From NCBI RefSeq assembly GCF_963855985.1, contig NC_087100.1, positions 593,001-657,000 on the forward strand: a DNA stretch of 64,000 nucleotides, written 5' to 3'. The notes beneath the pieces were generated by a model. That model was not told where the DNA came from and made no database searches. It was given only the letters and a program-made list of their open reading frames with translations. A program made the translations under genes and the position numbers. This DNA comes from Ostrinia nubilalis (lineage: Eukaryota > Arthropoda > Insecta > Lepidoptera > Crambidae). Below, piece by piece: positions 10,708-23,228 of this stretch. Numbering within the stretch: the first letter of the stretch is position 1; the number at the start of each line of letters is the position of its first letter.

Positions 10708-11460
10708 GTGAACTCCAACACCTCTGTACGACCTCGTGGAGTCAATCCTCACATCCTCAACTACCACACATTACAAACTCGATGCCGCGAGAGATAACCT
10801 GTAATTAGCCATCCCTAATGACCCCACCTCGCAGTGACAACCCTATGATCATCCCACTATTGCATAATCAACTCTATATTTTGCATGCTACAGTCCAAAA
10901 TTGACTTTCATTATAAAGCTGTGACTGTGAACTTGAGATTACCTAGCAGGGGTATTGTCAACTCTAAAGAAATTATTTAGGGATCAAAATAAGAATGCAT
11001 CTTTAAAATCGTTTAATTAATTAAAGACTATATTGCGTTAGAGATAAGGCGATGCATGTAATGGCACACCTAGTGCATCTGGTGTAGTTCGGGGAATCCA
11101 GATCGACTTACGGAACGGTAGTGCCATTCTCGTTTCCAGTTTAGAATGGGGCTGTGACGTTATCTTTTGATAGGAATATTAAAAATAACGTGTGAGTAAA
11201 TATTCCGTCCCGTTACATTGAGTAGTGATTGTAGTTAAAGTTAAGCAAATATTACAAGTTTTCACCTATAAGTAAAACAATGAAAATGACTGAGTAATAA
11301 ATATTTCTTCCGTTTTCTGGAAATTCACCCAATGTTCCAAGAAGCGAGTTCGCGAGCACTGAAAGGCCCATCTAAAGTTCCGCCAAAATAATAATATCAA
11401 TAAAGACAAAGGAATCATAACCCGGTCGCGACCTACATCCTTCCTACAAACACATCATAC
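10708..11460. other. no gene recognised
   Basis: Unique-looking AT-rich DNA. No gene or repeat is supported. Confidence 0.4.
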
Positions 11461-11461
11461 G

Positions 11462-11690
11462 TTGATACAGGGTGAGTGACACAGAAAAACAAAACTGTAG
11501 TGGAGAAAACTAAGCTACTTACAAAATATCTGCTGACGAGAAAAAGCTTTGAGAAAGCGTTTTTGCAATACGAGATTTACTATAAAAAATATTTGAGTGG
11601 TTAGTAATAATAGAGACGTGGAATTTATAATTGGACTGTGTCATACATTTTTGTAGGCATTTTACACTTTCGTTATAGAATAGCAGTCCA
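11462..11690. repeat. 229-bp direct repeat, left copy
   Basis: Identical in length to 13278-13506, with one visible difference (GAGTGACAC versus GAGTCACAC). Both copies run from TTGATACAGGG to GCAGTCCA. They begin TG and end CA one base in, but the flanks show no short target duplication and no primer-binding site follows, so I do not call them LTRs. Confidence 0.8.
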
Positions 11691-13264
11691 TAGATCTAAA
11701 CTGAGACAACTCAAAAATTGTCAATTTTGACTTATACTTGTATTCAAATACTCGGTTATCATACGCATCTTTCCAACAGAACAGGTTTAATAAAGCCTTA
11801 AACCATTTGCCGCTAGATGGCGATAACTTACTTTTGTTGAATCAACGCTTGTCAACCCTTTCCACCTAAACAAGCGTTTTGTCAGTTGACCTTCGCTAGT
11901 ATCAGAGAGTGCACGTATTAAAATAAACGAAAACGCGGATATTTAGATTTGTTACAGTTAAGCAGAAAATATATAATGAGTTAATTTGAGTAGTAATAGT
12001 ATTGATGAATTGTTCTGCAATAGTTAACCAAAACATTTTGACTTGTTCCACTTTTGTTTGATAAAGCAACTTATATTTTTTTACTATTTTGAGTTGAGTT
12101 GGTTTTGATGAATTAACTTGTGAATTTCTAGCTGGCGTAGTTTTGTTGGAACAAATTTCATTTCAATGTTTTTCTATACACAACGTGTAATTTTGCATAT
12201 TTCACCTAAAATCAGGTACAGTATGATAATCCCTGTTTCTAAATAGTGTTAGTTTTATTCAAACTATCTCCTGTTTTGTTTGAGAAGAGTGTTTTGAGTT
12301 AACTTACTATTGTTGGATAAGCAAAACTTACAGTGGATATTATTTTTATTTTCCGAAAAAAATTATGCTGGGTCGTTTTCTTGTAAATATTTTAAGAGAA
12401 CAGTGTAAAGATAATTAAAAGGCAATGTACAGACGACAGCACTTCAAGTTAAACACTGTAGTAACTTATGTAGTTGTAATACAAGTGTATAGTCTGATAT
12501 GCTGTTGTCTGCACAAGAGATAAAACCTTCTTTATAATGTAGAAATATAAAATAATGTAGAAAAAAGGTCTATAATAAGTAAATAAATTAATAAATAAAC
12601 ATATCGATCGGCTGATGCTAAGAAAAAGTGACTGAAGAAACTCAAACACCTATCATATTCACCATGTCATGAAATCCTCATTTATATCTCTTATGCTGAT
12701 CCAGATCGTGTTCAGAATGAACTGTTTTCTCAAACAATTCCTAAATTGATCATTTAGGATATTGAAACATTCAATGAAAACCACTTTAATATTGCAGGAA
12801 GAGGACTCAGTCACATCTTGGAATTTTGAAATACAGAGGACCAAAGAACGTGGAAGAGATGACATTTGAAAAGTTTTATGACACTAAAATCTTGCAAAAA
12901 ATGTGGGCAACTAATTTGGTTTTAGACGAAAATCGGAATCAAATTAAATGGCACGATAAACAAATTTTAAGAGTGGAAAAGGAGAACTCAAATCTCAAAA
13001 TGTCCAAAAAAAACTGATTCAAGTCTAAATGTACTTTATTATTTATACAAAGTCATTCTCCTAAAATGTAACAACTAAAAAAACTGCGATTAAAGGTAAA
13101 AAGGATAGATTTTTTGACCCAGTTTATATACAGGGTCCTTTCACAGCCTATCAATAATCCAAAATAAAACTGAGTTTCATAACTTCCCTAACAAAAAGTG
13201 TAGTAATACGTTTTTTTCGCCTCCTGAAAAATGCCCTTTTTTGAGTTGTCTCAGTTTAGATCTA
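11691..13264 (+). mobile_element. 1.57-kb inverted-repeat DNA element, degraded
   Basis: Perfect 27-bp terminal inverted repeats begin TAGATCTAAACTGAGACAAC and end with its complement. The outermost TA on each side is a likely duplicated target, as in the Tc1/mariner group. Inside, the plus strand has a broken reading frame at about 12666-13017. It is split by at least one stop and one frame change and ends with an open stretch of about 64 codons, lysine- and glutamate-rich near its end. A 3' splice-like TTTAATATTGCAG ends at 12797. I do not recognise the protein. It could be the element's own gene or a captured host exon. Confidence 0.6.
12666..13016 (+). pseudogene. broken ORF inside the 1.57-kb element
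   Basis: From 12666 the frame reads ISYADPDRVQNELFS and then meets a stop near 12749. It resumes with DIETFNENHFNIAGRG, and a one-base shift near 12826 leads into a frame containing KNVEEMTFEKFYDTK and ending at a stop at 13014-13016. No known domain is recognised. The short TTG-initiated frame is just the last part. Continuity across the two breaks is my inference. Confidence 0.3.
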
Positions 13265-13277
13265 GGTGTGCGATACA

Positions 13278-13506
13278 TTGATACAGGGTGAGTCACACAG
13301 AAAAACAAAACTGTAGTGGAGAAAACTAAGCTACTTACAAAATATCTGCTGACGAGAAAAAGCTTTGAGAAAGCGTTTTTGCAATACGAGATTTACTATA
13401 AAAAATATTTGAGTGGTTAGTAATAATAGAGACGTGGAATTTATAATTGGACTGTGTCATACATTTTTGTAGGCATTTTACACTTTCGTTATAGAATAGC
13501 AGTCCA
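13278..13506. repeat. 229-bp direct repeat, right copy
   Basis: Near-identical copy of 11462-11690. With the element between them removed, the two copies would be tandem, separated by about 13 bp. Confidence 0.8.
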
Positions 13507-14139
13507 TCATAACACCTCTAAAAAATAAAATCACTTACCTTACATGGGTAGGTTAGTAAAAAGTAACAATAGTACCCCTTCAAATAATTTTCCAGTAGGT
13601 AGGTACTCCATAAATTTATTAGAGAACACCCTGTACAAGATACATAAAAGCACAAACATCATACCGTAATGTATATGCCTCCTTCCAATGTTTCAATAAA
13701 CCCACTATAAAGACGCGCATTTTCATACGAATCGCTGCTACATAGTACACGAGTATATTCGTATAGTACTATACATAAACAGCGCGGTCGGTATATTGTT
13801 ATTCACCATTCACCTGTTTTACCGTGGAGTGTGGGGAAAACATGCCTCAATGTCTTTTTTATAAAAAATATTAGCAATTTGTTAATACAAATTACTACTT
13901 AAAGTAATTTGTTACACCACGAGGGAGGGGTTTATAACCCGTTGTGGTAATTAAGTTAAATATGCCTCAATGTCTTGGAGAAAATAATGTTAGAGCTACA
14001 TTAACTTAATTTTCGTTATAATAAACTGGCAATCTTGCAAACTAATAAAGCTTTGAAAGCGATCTGTTTATCTCTCGAGAGATTTGAGTAATCTTTGATT
14101 AACAAGTGAAATGTACCGATCTAAATTGATGATCTGCTT
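13507..14139. other. no gene recognised
   Basis: AT-rich DNA. The phrase ATGCCTCAATGTCTT occurs twice (about 13841 and 13962). Nothing else stands out. Confidence 0.4.
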
Positions 14140-14193
14140 GTACTTGTGTCTGTCTTGTTGGTTGTCCTAAATAAATAAAATAAAATAAAATAC
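14140..14193 (+). mobile_element. LINE-like 3' tail
   Basis: GTTGGTTGTCCTAAATAAAT followed by AAATA repeats looks like the 3' end of a non-LTR retrotransposon. The upstream boundary cannot be placed. Confidence 0.4.
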
Positions 14194-14285
14194 AGAATCC
14201 TCAACGTAATTTCGGAGTCTCCATTTCAGACGATTTCGTTCGTTTCAGGTTTTCCGCAACAATTAAATAATTAATGTTATTTTAT

Positions 14286-14430
14286 CATCATCATTTCAGC
14301 CACATGAAGTCCACTGCTGAACATAGGCCTTCCTCTATCCATCAATCAATGATTCCCACTTCGCCCGGTTGGTAGAGGCCAGCATCCAACGCCCGCCACC
14401 TTTATGAGGACGTCGGTCCACCTTGTGGGC
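14286..14430 (-). mobile_element. RTE tail, 145 bp, with 8-bp target duplication
   Basis: Minus-strand RTE 3' end (TCA tract, TTTCAGCCACATGAAGTCCA, CGTCGGTCCACCTTGT). TATTTTAT flanks it at 14278-14285 and 14431-14438, so this severely 5'-truncated copy is complete as an insertion. Confidence 0.75.
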
Positions 14431-14438
14431 TATTTTAT

Positions 14439-15493
14439 ACCACCAGTAGAAATATAAATGTAGGATTTCAGAAACTATCCTTATTAGCTTTTCATATGAA
14501 CTCCGAGTAAACGCCTGTCTCAAAAAATGCACCCCTCAATGAGTCATCCCACACCGCCTTTCTGTGGCCTTTCTTAGTAACCGTAAACCATCGCCCCTGT
14601 ACAGATAGACAATACATTACGCATGCACATACAAAATGTGATATTAGTGTAATATATTTGACGGAAACCCTCTCGGAACTTTATTAGAGGGGCAAGGTCA
14701 GGAAAGGATTCGGAAAGATTTGTTATTACGAAACTATTTGCCGGAAGACAAAGGTATTTTTTGATATCGACAGGGAAAATTGCGACTGAATAAGATTGTG
14801 GAGAGAATTCATTTAGTAGTAGCCAAAAACTTTATTGCTACAAAAAACAATAATAAATATGACTTTTGGTACCTAATCCTAAAGCCGTATTCACTGTAAA
14901 AAATTTTTTGCGCAAAAGTTGCTCAAGTGATGTTTTCGCTCGCCAAGCTGTGTAGGGTGAAAACGGAGCTTTTCGTAACTTGTTAAATTATAATATTTTC
15001 CAAAAATATGTAGATAGTAGATAAAGTAATTAAAATTATTGTTCCATCATCATACATACCTTCAAAGGAAGGAAACCTTACACACACATATTGTGGTCAA
15101 AAGCTCAACCTTTGACCTTAAGTTACTCAATTTAAGGACAATATCATCGCACTAAATAGCGATAAGTACATAGGTAGTACCTAACAATATTACTTTGCCC
15201 GTCACGAGATATTGCGGTCCTCGCCGTCTAGACGGAAGATATCTCTTGTTTGTAATGATATTATTTTTATTTGAGGAGATAAAGGTGAGCTATTGCATTT
15301 TTCTCCGAAGCAACCACTTGTTCCGGACCATAGGAATGTAAAAAGGTTTTTGTATTGAGCCTTTCAGTCTTAATTGTAATCATAAGACGAGTTTTAAGCT
15401 TTTCAACAAAGTAGTTAGTGTCAATAACCACCTTCATAGCTGACTATTATCAAATGATCAGGGAAATCTTAAAAATTTTACAACCCGATCGCC
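14439..15493. other. no gene recognised
   Basis: AT-rich with short GC-richer patches near 15200-15240. No supported gene. Confidence 0.4.
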
Positions 15494-15625
15494 GATCGAG
15501 CTAACTGCGCACCGAGCTGGAATGCGACTCTTTCGCACTCACCCGCACACCTCCCCGCGTTCACCCCATCTGTGCCAGAGCGTCGATGTGACGTCACGGC
15601 TGCCAGGTGCGCAGTTAACTCGATC
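15494..15625. mobile_element. GC-rich MITE, about 132 bp
   Basis: GATCGAGCTAACTGCGCACC at 15494-15513 and its complement at 15606-15625 (one mismatch) bound a GC-rich middle with GATGTGACGTCACGG, a CRE-like palindrome. No target duplication is clear. Confidence 0.6.
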
Positions 15626-16181
15626 AGGTTTTAATAGGATTGTTCACTTAAACACAACAGCCCTCAATGTATACTTGAAATTCTATGATACTTACGGAAT
15701 GAAAAGTTTTCAAAACTGTGTGGGAAAAACAAGGATGTGTGAAAAGAGGAGTTTTGTATGAAACTCGTTTAGAAAACCGGACATCCACACGAGCGAAGTC
15801 ATGGGAAACGTCTGTAATGTTTTCCTTGTTAACCTTTTATCCGCGTAAACAAAAAATAAATAAGTCACAGAATGCGTATCCCGCAGCGGGTTGCGGTCAA
15901 ATATTTTATGAGGAACGACACGAATTCCGCGTCGTTGCTTTTTTTGAACATTATTTACTATGCAAGCCTTTTAAAATTTTATTTTTGGTGGCCTCTTTTT
16001 ATAGCTACAGTACCGTTAAATTTTACATGGCATTTTTGTAGAGGTCACACACAGTTATTGTTACACATATTATGACATTTAAATACCAACACTGACATTT
16101 TAGCGACTCTAATATTTAATTTAACATTTATTAAAACGTCCCAGTATTACTTTAACCCTACTAATGCTTCGGGACAATTTA
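15626..16181. other. no gene recognised
   Basis: Frames of 67-107 codons overlap at 15718-16075. They share no motif and have no splice or promoter context, so I leave them unassigned. Confidence 0.35.
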
Positions 16182-16191
16182 TAACTTTCTT

Positions 16192-16315
16192 CGTTCGTTC
16201 GTTCGTTCGTTTCAAGCCAAATGAGGTCCACTGTTGGACAAAGGCCTCCTCCAAGGTTTTCCACAATGCACGGTCCTGCGCTGCCCGCATCCAGGCTCTT
16301 CCCGCGACCTTTACC
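16192..16315 (-). mobile_element. RTE tail (CGTT-ending subfamily) with target duplication
   Basis: A CGTT microsatellite (16192-16210) is the 3' terminus on the minus strand. TTCAAGCCAAATGAGGTCCA and CCTTTA mark the element. TAACTTTCTT (16182-16191) and TAACTTTTCTT (16316-16326) are the duplicated target, with a one-base length difference. Confidence 0.7.
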
Positions 16316-16326
16316 TAACTTTTCTT

Positions 16327-18289
16327 ACAATATTTTTAATATTTTCATGTGCACTATTATGTACTTACTATATTATGTTTTATGTACATTTATTAACTCT
16401 AGTCGCCTTTTAAGCAACAGCCCCACCGATAAGATCCTTCGAAAAAACTAAGCCGGATGGAAAGGCAAAATGTCAACCGTTCGAAAAGTCAACACGTCGA
16501 TAAGGCCCGAGATAATCTGCGAATGGGCGCGACAAAAAACATCGCAAAAAGCTTAAACACTGTTTGTTGTGCGTGCCCCGAGATTTGCGAGTTTTTGCCC
16601 GTCTGCCGTTGATTGATTGTGAAAACTTTTCGGTTTTTTGCCACGTATAATTTTGTTTGCCGCCGTGATATGCATTTAAATTGTATTGCATTGATATTTT
16701 ATTATGAATAGTGGCGCAAAAAATGCATCAAAATACTTATTGAAGGATTCCAAATGATCAAAATAATACATATATTGTTTTAAACTTTCATGGTCACAAA
16801 TTATTATTTTTGACGGGATTGCTACCTAATGATGAATATATAATGATCTAAAATAAGAGCCAAAAGAATTGGAAATTAAATAAAATTGATAGTTACTCTT
16901 TTTAAAATTAAAGTTCATTAATGTTTTCATTTTAGATAGTTAATGTGCATAACTAATTGACGATAACCACCAGTTACATGTCAAAAATGACACAACAAAG
17001 ATGATTGTTTAAATCCCTAAGGCTTTGGGGTTAAAGTCAAAATATTACAAGAGATTAGAATTCTAAGAGCATTCAATGTTAATAAGGCTTAACTAGTTTT
17101 TCATAGATTCGTTACAAAAACTTTGCTTTCAGTTGGTTCCAGGTAAAAAGGTAGTAAAAATTGGTCCGGTAGTCTTACGACGAACCACTTTGTAGCAATC
17201 AGGTACAAAAAATAAAAGAATCTTCTTGAATCAAATAAACTTCTTGAATTGTTTAATTTTGCAGTATTGTCACTCAAATTAAAAAGTGTAAAAACGTCCT
17301 AGGATCGATTGAGGAAAAAAATAAGATTGAAACATGACATTTAAAAAAATCTATTATTATGCCAGTTAATCAGAACTCAAGTCAGATTCAAGAAACATAA
17401 GGGAAAATGTCGATATTTAGAAATAAATAATATTTGCAAGCTGACTACTAGGTACCTAAAACACAAATTTAAGCATTTTTAATGCCATTTGGAAGACTCA
17501 AATCAATATTATTGTTATTTCAAGTTATAATAAAGTCTTCTGCCTGTCAACTCTATTATGGCATAAGATACGTGTCAAATGTTTAAGGATTATTCTAAGT
17601 TTTTTGTGCCTTAGGTACCTACCTATTGTTATTCAACAATGCGGTTTGACATTTTTTGTGAAATCTCAATAGAGATAATCACAACAAGGTGTGCATATGG
17701 GCATTAGGAAAAAAATGCTGTAGCGATTGTGAGATATTGTATTCTTCCTTCGTTAGCGAAACGAAAAGTTATAGACGTGTTAAGTAATATTCCGTTAAAG
17801 TCATAGGAAGTGGCGAATTTAAGTCATTCTTTACATGTGTCAGTTGCAGTTCAGAGTCAGTCAATTTCTGGTAAAAAAAATGCAAGTAGGTACTATGCTA
17901 CGTCATTTTTTCGCCAAGTATTTCTACTTTCGATCAAATGGATATTCATCAAGTTGATGAGTTAATCGAGATAAGCACTGTATTAAACAACCCGTAAAAC
18001 CATAATTGCAGTCTAATAACGCGTGACGAATAAAGAAGCTGAAGTAGAATACAGGTTTTAACAATAGCCCAAACTTATGTTATGGGCCGCTTAAAGCTCC
18101 ATTAAAAGACAGCCCGACAGAAGCAGCCAGCTCTGTTGACAAGAATATTTATGTCGACAAAATTAGAATGTTTTAATCTCATACATATTGATACAATCAC
18201 TTAGGTACCGTTGTCAAGTGAGTGTGGTTGGCCAAATTCGAATACCTACCTACTTAGTCGACGGTAATTAAACTTTATTACTTAGTATA
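16327..18289. other. no gene recognised
   Basis: Long unique AT-rich stretch. A GC-richer segment at 16480-16630 has open frames but no recognisable motif. Confidence 0.4.
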
Positions 18290-18366
18290 TTCTTGAATTA
18301 AGGTTAATTTTGTATTTCTCTTGTAAGCGAATGTAATTCTTTTAGAGAAATAAATGTCTTAAACCA
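18290..18366 (+). mobile_element. LINE-like 3' end
   Basis: TTTTAGAGAAATAAATGTCT resembles the 3' ends of Jockey-type retrotransposons that I recall from Lepidoptera. The boundary is not defined, and the call rests on recollection of the family end only. Confidence 0.35.
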
Positions 18367-18811
18367 TAAATAAACCATAATATTTTGACAACCTATGATA
18401 TCAAAATATTTACTGAATCACACAAATTAATGATTTAAGCAACGAAAGCTTGTACCTACCTCTAATACTACCAATCGTAGATGGGCAATATAAAACTTAC
18501 AAGTCATCCACTAGCTTTTTCAATTTATATAAACGATAAAAGAAAATACAACATCTTAGATGGCCGTTCTACTCGTGCTAAGGCGAGGCGTGTCCCGAGC
18601 GGTCGTTAGCGTTAATTTTATTGATTCAAATCGCCGCCTCCGAGGCGTTGGTAAATATTAACCTTCACATCTAATCATATAATTAGCAGCCATTCAGATA
18701 AGGGTTTATTTGTTTAGAATAAATTGACGGCTCGCTAATTGGCACCTGATTCCAATAAATGTTGGAGTAATTTGCTGCCGATAGCGGTTTTAAGTTGTTT
18801 TTTTGTTTCAG

Positions 18812-18839
18812 GTTTGCGGAACACGGCTTGGCTGCTCAA
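18812..18839 (+). other. candidate 28-nt micro-exon
   Basis: A strong acceptor (T-rich run TTGTTTTTTTGTTTCAG ending at 18811) is followed 28 nt later by a perfect donor, GTAAGT (18840-18845). All three frames through the 28 nt are open. The GC content is higher than the flanks. No protein family is recognised, and the short length makes chance possible. It could also be an intronic decoy. Confidence 0.35.
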
Positions 18840-18845
18840 GTAAGT

Positions 18846-19510
18846 ACGGCTTTGCCTTTATATTCATAGTGTTGTGCTGTAAAATATGAATTAATAAACA
18901 GACCTAACCTAGTCCTATAGGTTTGCTCGCGTGGCGTTTGCCTTGTGGGTTTCCACAATGCTATCATTGTAACCACTAGTTACAAACTATATCAGTCTAT
19001 TAGTCGCGCTAAATGTGTAAAATATACTGAGTTTCAGAGAGCTTTTAGGTAAAAAAATGTATGTCAGTTAGGGTGAGGTAAAACAGACTTCAAGAAAGAA
19101 ACACACATGTCACATATTGCAAACTTGTACTACCCAGATTGCCAGATATGAAAAAACGTGCTACAGTGGCCATAAATAAATATTTATCTGATGAAGATGG
19201 CAGTCTTCATCTGCCCTTGATATTTATATTTATTTCTGTGCCCACAAAATCATTTAGCATTTTGCTGACATTAGACCTATTCGATTTGCAAGTAAATCGG
19301 TCGATACAATTAAAATAATGGAGTGTAATTGCCGTACAATGTATTTGCATCGAGATCGGCTGGCGAAGTGAGATAAAGCCGGCGTGATAACAGCTACTGA
19401 TAGCGGGCTACTGCGGGGCAAAGAATAAATAACGAAGAAAGTCGGAGTACCGAAAAGGAGGAGTAATTTATTAATAATATTTTGCAATGACTACAGTTCC
19501 TCTTAGGTGT
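18846..19510. other. no gene recognised
   Basis: AT-rich. An imperfect palindrome lies near 19165-19230 (ATAAATAAATAT ... ATATTTATTTCT around GATGAAGATGGCAGTCTTCA). Confidence 0.35.
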
Positions 19511-20449
19511 AAACCAAATTATTCAAAGATTCAAAGATTATTTATTCACAGAGATAATGTGGTACAATAAATGTGGTCTTAATTAAAGAGAGGTGCAGCT
19601 TATCTAACCAGCGCAGCTGGCATGTGATTCAAATGCTCTCCCTGGCGCAAGATGGCGGCTGGTCACTACCAAATCTTTTCCAAATGAATCTACATACTGA
19701 TATAGTGATCTTTGTGCTCTCAAGTGTTGTCATAGGCAGTAGTAGTCCAATATTAAGGTCTGCACTAAATAGACATCTATTTACTGGCCCAAACCTAAAG
19801 TTTTACGTTTCTAATCGTCTCTACATAATAAAGCAGGACAGTCATGTCGCAGACATAAAAGCCTGAAAAAATAGTTTTGTGAATTAACTTACAACTCTTT
19901 TCCACTGATCTCTCTCACAAGCTCTCGTAGGCATAAAATAAACAGTGACGCATCTGCGTATTAAATCTCTATGTGCCCTAAGTTTTATCACCGGGTGGAT
20001 CGGGTCGCAGCCCGGCATTAAGATCTGGGATAACCAGCTTTCCACACTGACCGACTGCAAGTGCTGATAACGTGCTCCTATCTGCTGAACCGTTTGTTTT
20101 ATTTCGGCTTAAAAGGAATTTGAGGTCACTATTTTTGTTATTGTCAGAACAAACTGCAAAATCATTGATTTTTATTACTCGTTATGAATTAATGTGATAA
20201 CCTATGCGGTAGCCATGGCCGTTTATAATAAACAAACGTGCAGTGTTTTTAATTCAATAAAACCATTCAAAAATAATTGTGTGAACATAGCTCTAGGTAA
20301 CTGGGCTAAACTGAAATGCTTTTACGCAAACCTAAAAATCTTATAAAGCTATATTTTGACGAATTCTATTGTAACACATAAGTACCTCTACCTTTAAAGT
20401 TCTTAGAAAAAGTAACTTAGAGTAGAGACCATTGTCAGGAAGGACCTCG

Positions 20450-20622
20450 CTAAATGAAATGAAATAGTTTATTCAGTACATAGGGCACTTATGTACACGT
20501 CCCAATTATTATTATAACTTGCCCTACCACCACTTCGGGACAATATATGGGCTGGTGCTGAGAAGAAGTGGCGGAAGAAACTCAGTCACCTTTGTCAGCC
20601 TCTCTTTCAATCCAATACAGTA
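20450..20622 (+). repeat. dispersed SINE-like repeat E, copy 1
   Basis: It contains ACGTCCCAATTATT, CCACTTCGGGACAA, GGGCTGGTGCTGAGAAGAAG and GAAACTCAGTCACCTTTGTC. Minus-strand copies are at 25355-25728 (interrupted) and 45220-45372, and a diverged piece lies at 12605-12650. I recognise it as a common lepidopteran repeat. No RNA polymerase III boxes are clear. Confidence 0.6.
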
Positions 20623-20630
20623 ATTTATAG

Positions 20631-20890
20631 CTTGATGATGATGATCCATCCGACCGATTTCGGCCATGGCGACCACTCCGACTCCTAGCTGTCTTGGCGG
20701 CGCTGGTGTGCCAGAAGATGGCTTACGTAGCCTATTTTCGCGGTAAAATCCCTCGCGCATTGAGGGCATCTGAGCACGCCGCCAACATAGTTATAGTGAA
20801 TGGCGGCAGATGGACGGGCCTTCAAGTCATCGCGCTTCGCGTCGAGTTTATAGCTTACCATGACACGCAATAATGCTGACATTGCTGAGT
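20631..20890 (-). pseudogene. non-LTR retrotransposon ORF2 C-terminus (zinc finger)
   Basis: The minus strand reads [20 protein letters not shown] followed by [11 protein letters not shown] and a stop. This is a C2H2-type finger (C-x2-C-x12-H-x3-H) near the protein end. Downstream on the same strand the sequence ends in ATC repeats (20634-20645), as expected of a LINE 3' end. A finger at the end of an insect non-LTR polymerase ORF is a known arrangement. The upstream catalytic domains are absent, so this is a 5'-truncated dead copy beside repeat E. Confidence 0.55.
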
Positions 20891-22048
20891 TTGCTGACTG
20901 ATGCGTATTTGTTAACGGTTTGTCAGCGATGCCGTAGAAAAGCTTTTCGCAGTGGAAGTTCCAACCGTTGTAAATGAAGTTCTCTTGTGTCTCTACTTAC
21001 ACAAAGTTAACCCAATTTGTCCCTTAATTAATTAAAACTTGTTTGCAACATAACGTGTGCTTAATAAAGTTATTTCAAAAGAGTGACGGAAACTTTCTTC
21101 GTAAGTACAAACTTTTCAGGAAGTCCCAAAATTATGGTTCGGTGAATATAACAAGTACTAATTCAATTTAAAATAGCTGTTCGCAAAACAATACTTATGA
21201 AAGTAGACTTACACCTTGTAAGTAAATTTTATCAAATCAGTATTATAATAACAAATTTCGAATCAAAAAGGAAACAGAAGATTGTCTTTAACCATTTGAA
21301 AATTTTCGTAAGCTTCAGTAAAACATTGTAAAAATAAAGAAACTTTGCCAGAAAACCTTCAATCGGTACATTTAAACACTCTTATTCTTAACCATGTCAA
21401 TACAGATAACCATTTAGCGTTTCAAAGCAACCTTCACAAAATCAAATTGTTGATTACTTCATCATACATTCACATTCCGTTCCCATTCACTGGCTCAATT
21501 TGTATGCACTTTGTTGTACAGTAATTGAATATACAGCTAACAGTAAGCCGTTGTATGTAATCCGTTATTTATATGATTATGCCCGGAGCCATCGAAATGT
21601 CAACTCTAGTTAATATTCTTGAGTATTGCGTTTGAGATTTTATCTCGCATTGGGAACGTGGCGAGAGATGTAAAAGGCGTCGGAGACGGCGCAGAATGGA
21701 ATAAAAATGCATAACTTGACAGCGGCAATTAGGAATTGCAAAATAATGTTGACTGTGCGGTGATTATGTGCTGTCTATTATCTATATCCGTCCGATAGTT
21801 AGCATTGCTTAGGTTGAGACTGGATGGCAGTGTAAAATGTTAAAGGAGATCTTGTTTTAACAGAGTTACGAAGATAGCGCTTGAAGCTTTTAATATATGT
21901 ATGATTTTTTTGTTTTTACTACTTAAAGCAAAGCTCGTTTTGCTCCACAAATTATTAATGTAAAGAACTCTACGTAGGTCTAATACTTCAAGTTCGAGAA
22001 TGCGGTAAAAATCATTTGGGCATAAAAATGGATTTCCCGAGAGGATTT
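20891..22048. other. no gene recognised
   Basis: AT-rich unique DNA with no supported gene. Confidence 0.4.
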
Positions 22049-22140
22049 TCTTCATCGTCAGCATCATTTCAGTCACAGGACGTTCATTATTGAACATAGG
22101 CCCCCCAATGATTTCCACAAAGACCAGTTGGTAGCATCCA
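22049..22140 (-). mobile_element. RTE tail remnant
   Basis: TTTCAGTCACAGGACGTTCA, TTGAACATAGGCC and TGGTAGCATCCA are a diverged, deleted RTE 3' end. No clear target duplication. Confidence 0.6.
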
Positions 22141-22640
22141 GTTTTACTTAATAAAAAAAAAATATTAAAAATCATTAAAATCTTAGCTTTCTAGCAATGA
22201 GTCAATACTATAAAATTTCTTAGTTCAAGTAAGAGTAGTAATTTGTAGGTGGTACTTTTTTAAGGTTCGTGAGTGACGTCCCTTACCATAATCCGATTAT
22301 GGCGGCGTTCAAATTTCCATATAATTGGTGCTTTGACGTATTGACGTTTCCTTGGATTATGTACGACATGTGCTCGACAAGAAAAAGTTTTTAATAAGAA
22401 AGGGCTTATGAAACCGACTGGAAACTTCCCGCGGGAGTTTATAATAACATAGTTTGTAAATCTCCACAAAACACCATGGAATAAATTTTCGGAAAGATCC
22501 AGTTTATTCTGTAACCTATTTTGATGCCGTTTGATACAGCTCGCGAAAAACTTTCAGGATCTGTAAACAGTTTTTCGATATCTTGTATAGTTTAGAAAAA
22601 ATCGAGTTAGATCACGTATCGTTTCCACCCTGTATATTGT
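22141..22640. other. no gene recognised
   Basis: AT-rich. A frame of 69 codons on the minus strand (22260-22469) has no motif. Confidence 0.35.
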
Positions 22641-22921
22641 ACTAGCGGCCGCCCGCGACTTTGTACGCGTGGATCTTTTTACTCCCTTCATCTATCTTAC
22701 GCGTTACTAAGGTACCTGCATGCCAAATTTCAAGCGTCTAACTTAAGCGGTTTAGATTTTTCATACAAAAGGATTTTCCCGCTAATTCCCGTTCCCGTGG
22801 GAATTTCGGGAATTCCTTTCTTAGTGCACCTCTACGGTACCTAAGCTACGTGCCTTCCAAATTTCAAGTGCCTACGTTTAGCCGTTTAGGCTGTGCGTTG
22901 ATATGTCAGTCAGTCAGTCAG
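22641..22921 (+). mobile_element. LINE/SINE fragment with one 135-bp-type unit
   Basis: It starts ACTAGCGGCCGCCCGCGACT, contains one copy of the unit that is tandemly repeated at 51950-52560 (CCGCTAATTCCCGTTCCCG) and ends in a CAGT/GTCA microsatellite (22905-22921). It serves as the single-unit comparison for the expanded copy. Confidence 0.6.
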
Positions 22922-23228
22922 GTTGTGCTCTTTGGACGAATTATTATTATAACACGAGCTTTTTTCAACTCGAATCTAGACTTACTTTGAGCTTTATGGC
23001 ACTAATCACAATACCTGTTAAAAGTTCGCCAATCCGATAGACTTCCCGAAACAGGTTACTGTAGCGTAAGTTTCAAACGACTAAGCTTTAAAGCACAGAC
23101 CCATTAAAACTTTAAGTTCTTAGAACAGTTTTTTAAGCCACCTTTATGAACACCGCTCCACCTTTATGAAGTAAGAAGTTGTCGAGGGATTATGTAGCAA
23201 TATAACAACAAAATAATTTAGGTAATAC

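Noticed and set aside
11462..13506. LTR retrotransposon reading of the 229-bp direct repeats
   Set aside because: The repeats can be trimmed to TG...CA, but flanks show no 4-6 bp target duplication at those ends. No primer-binding site or polypurine tract is seen, and perfect inverted ends lie just inside.
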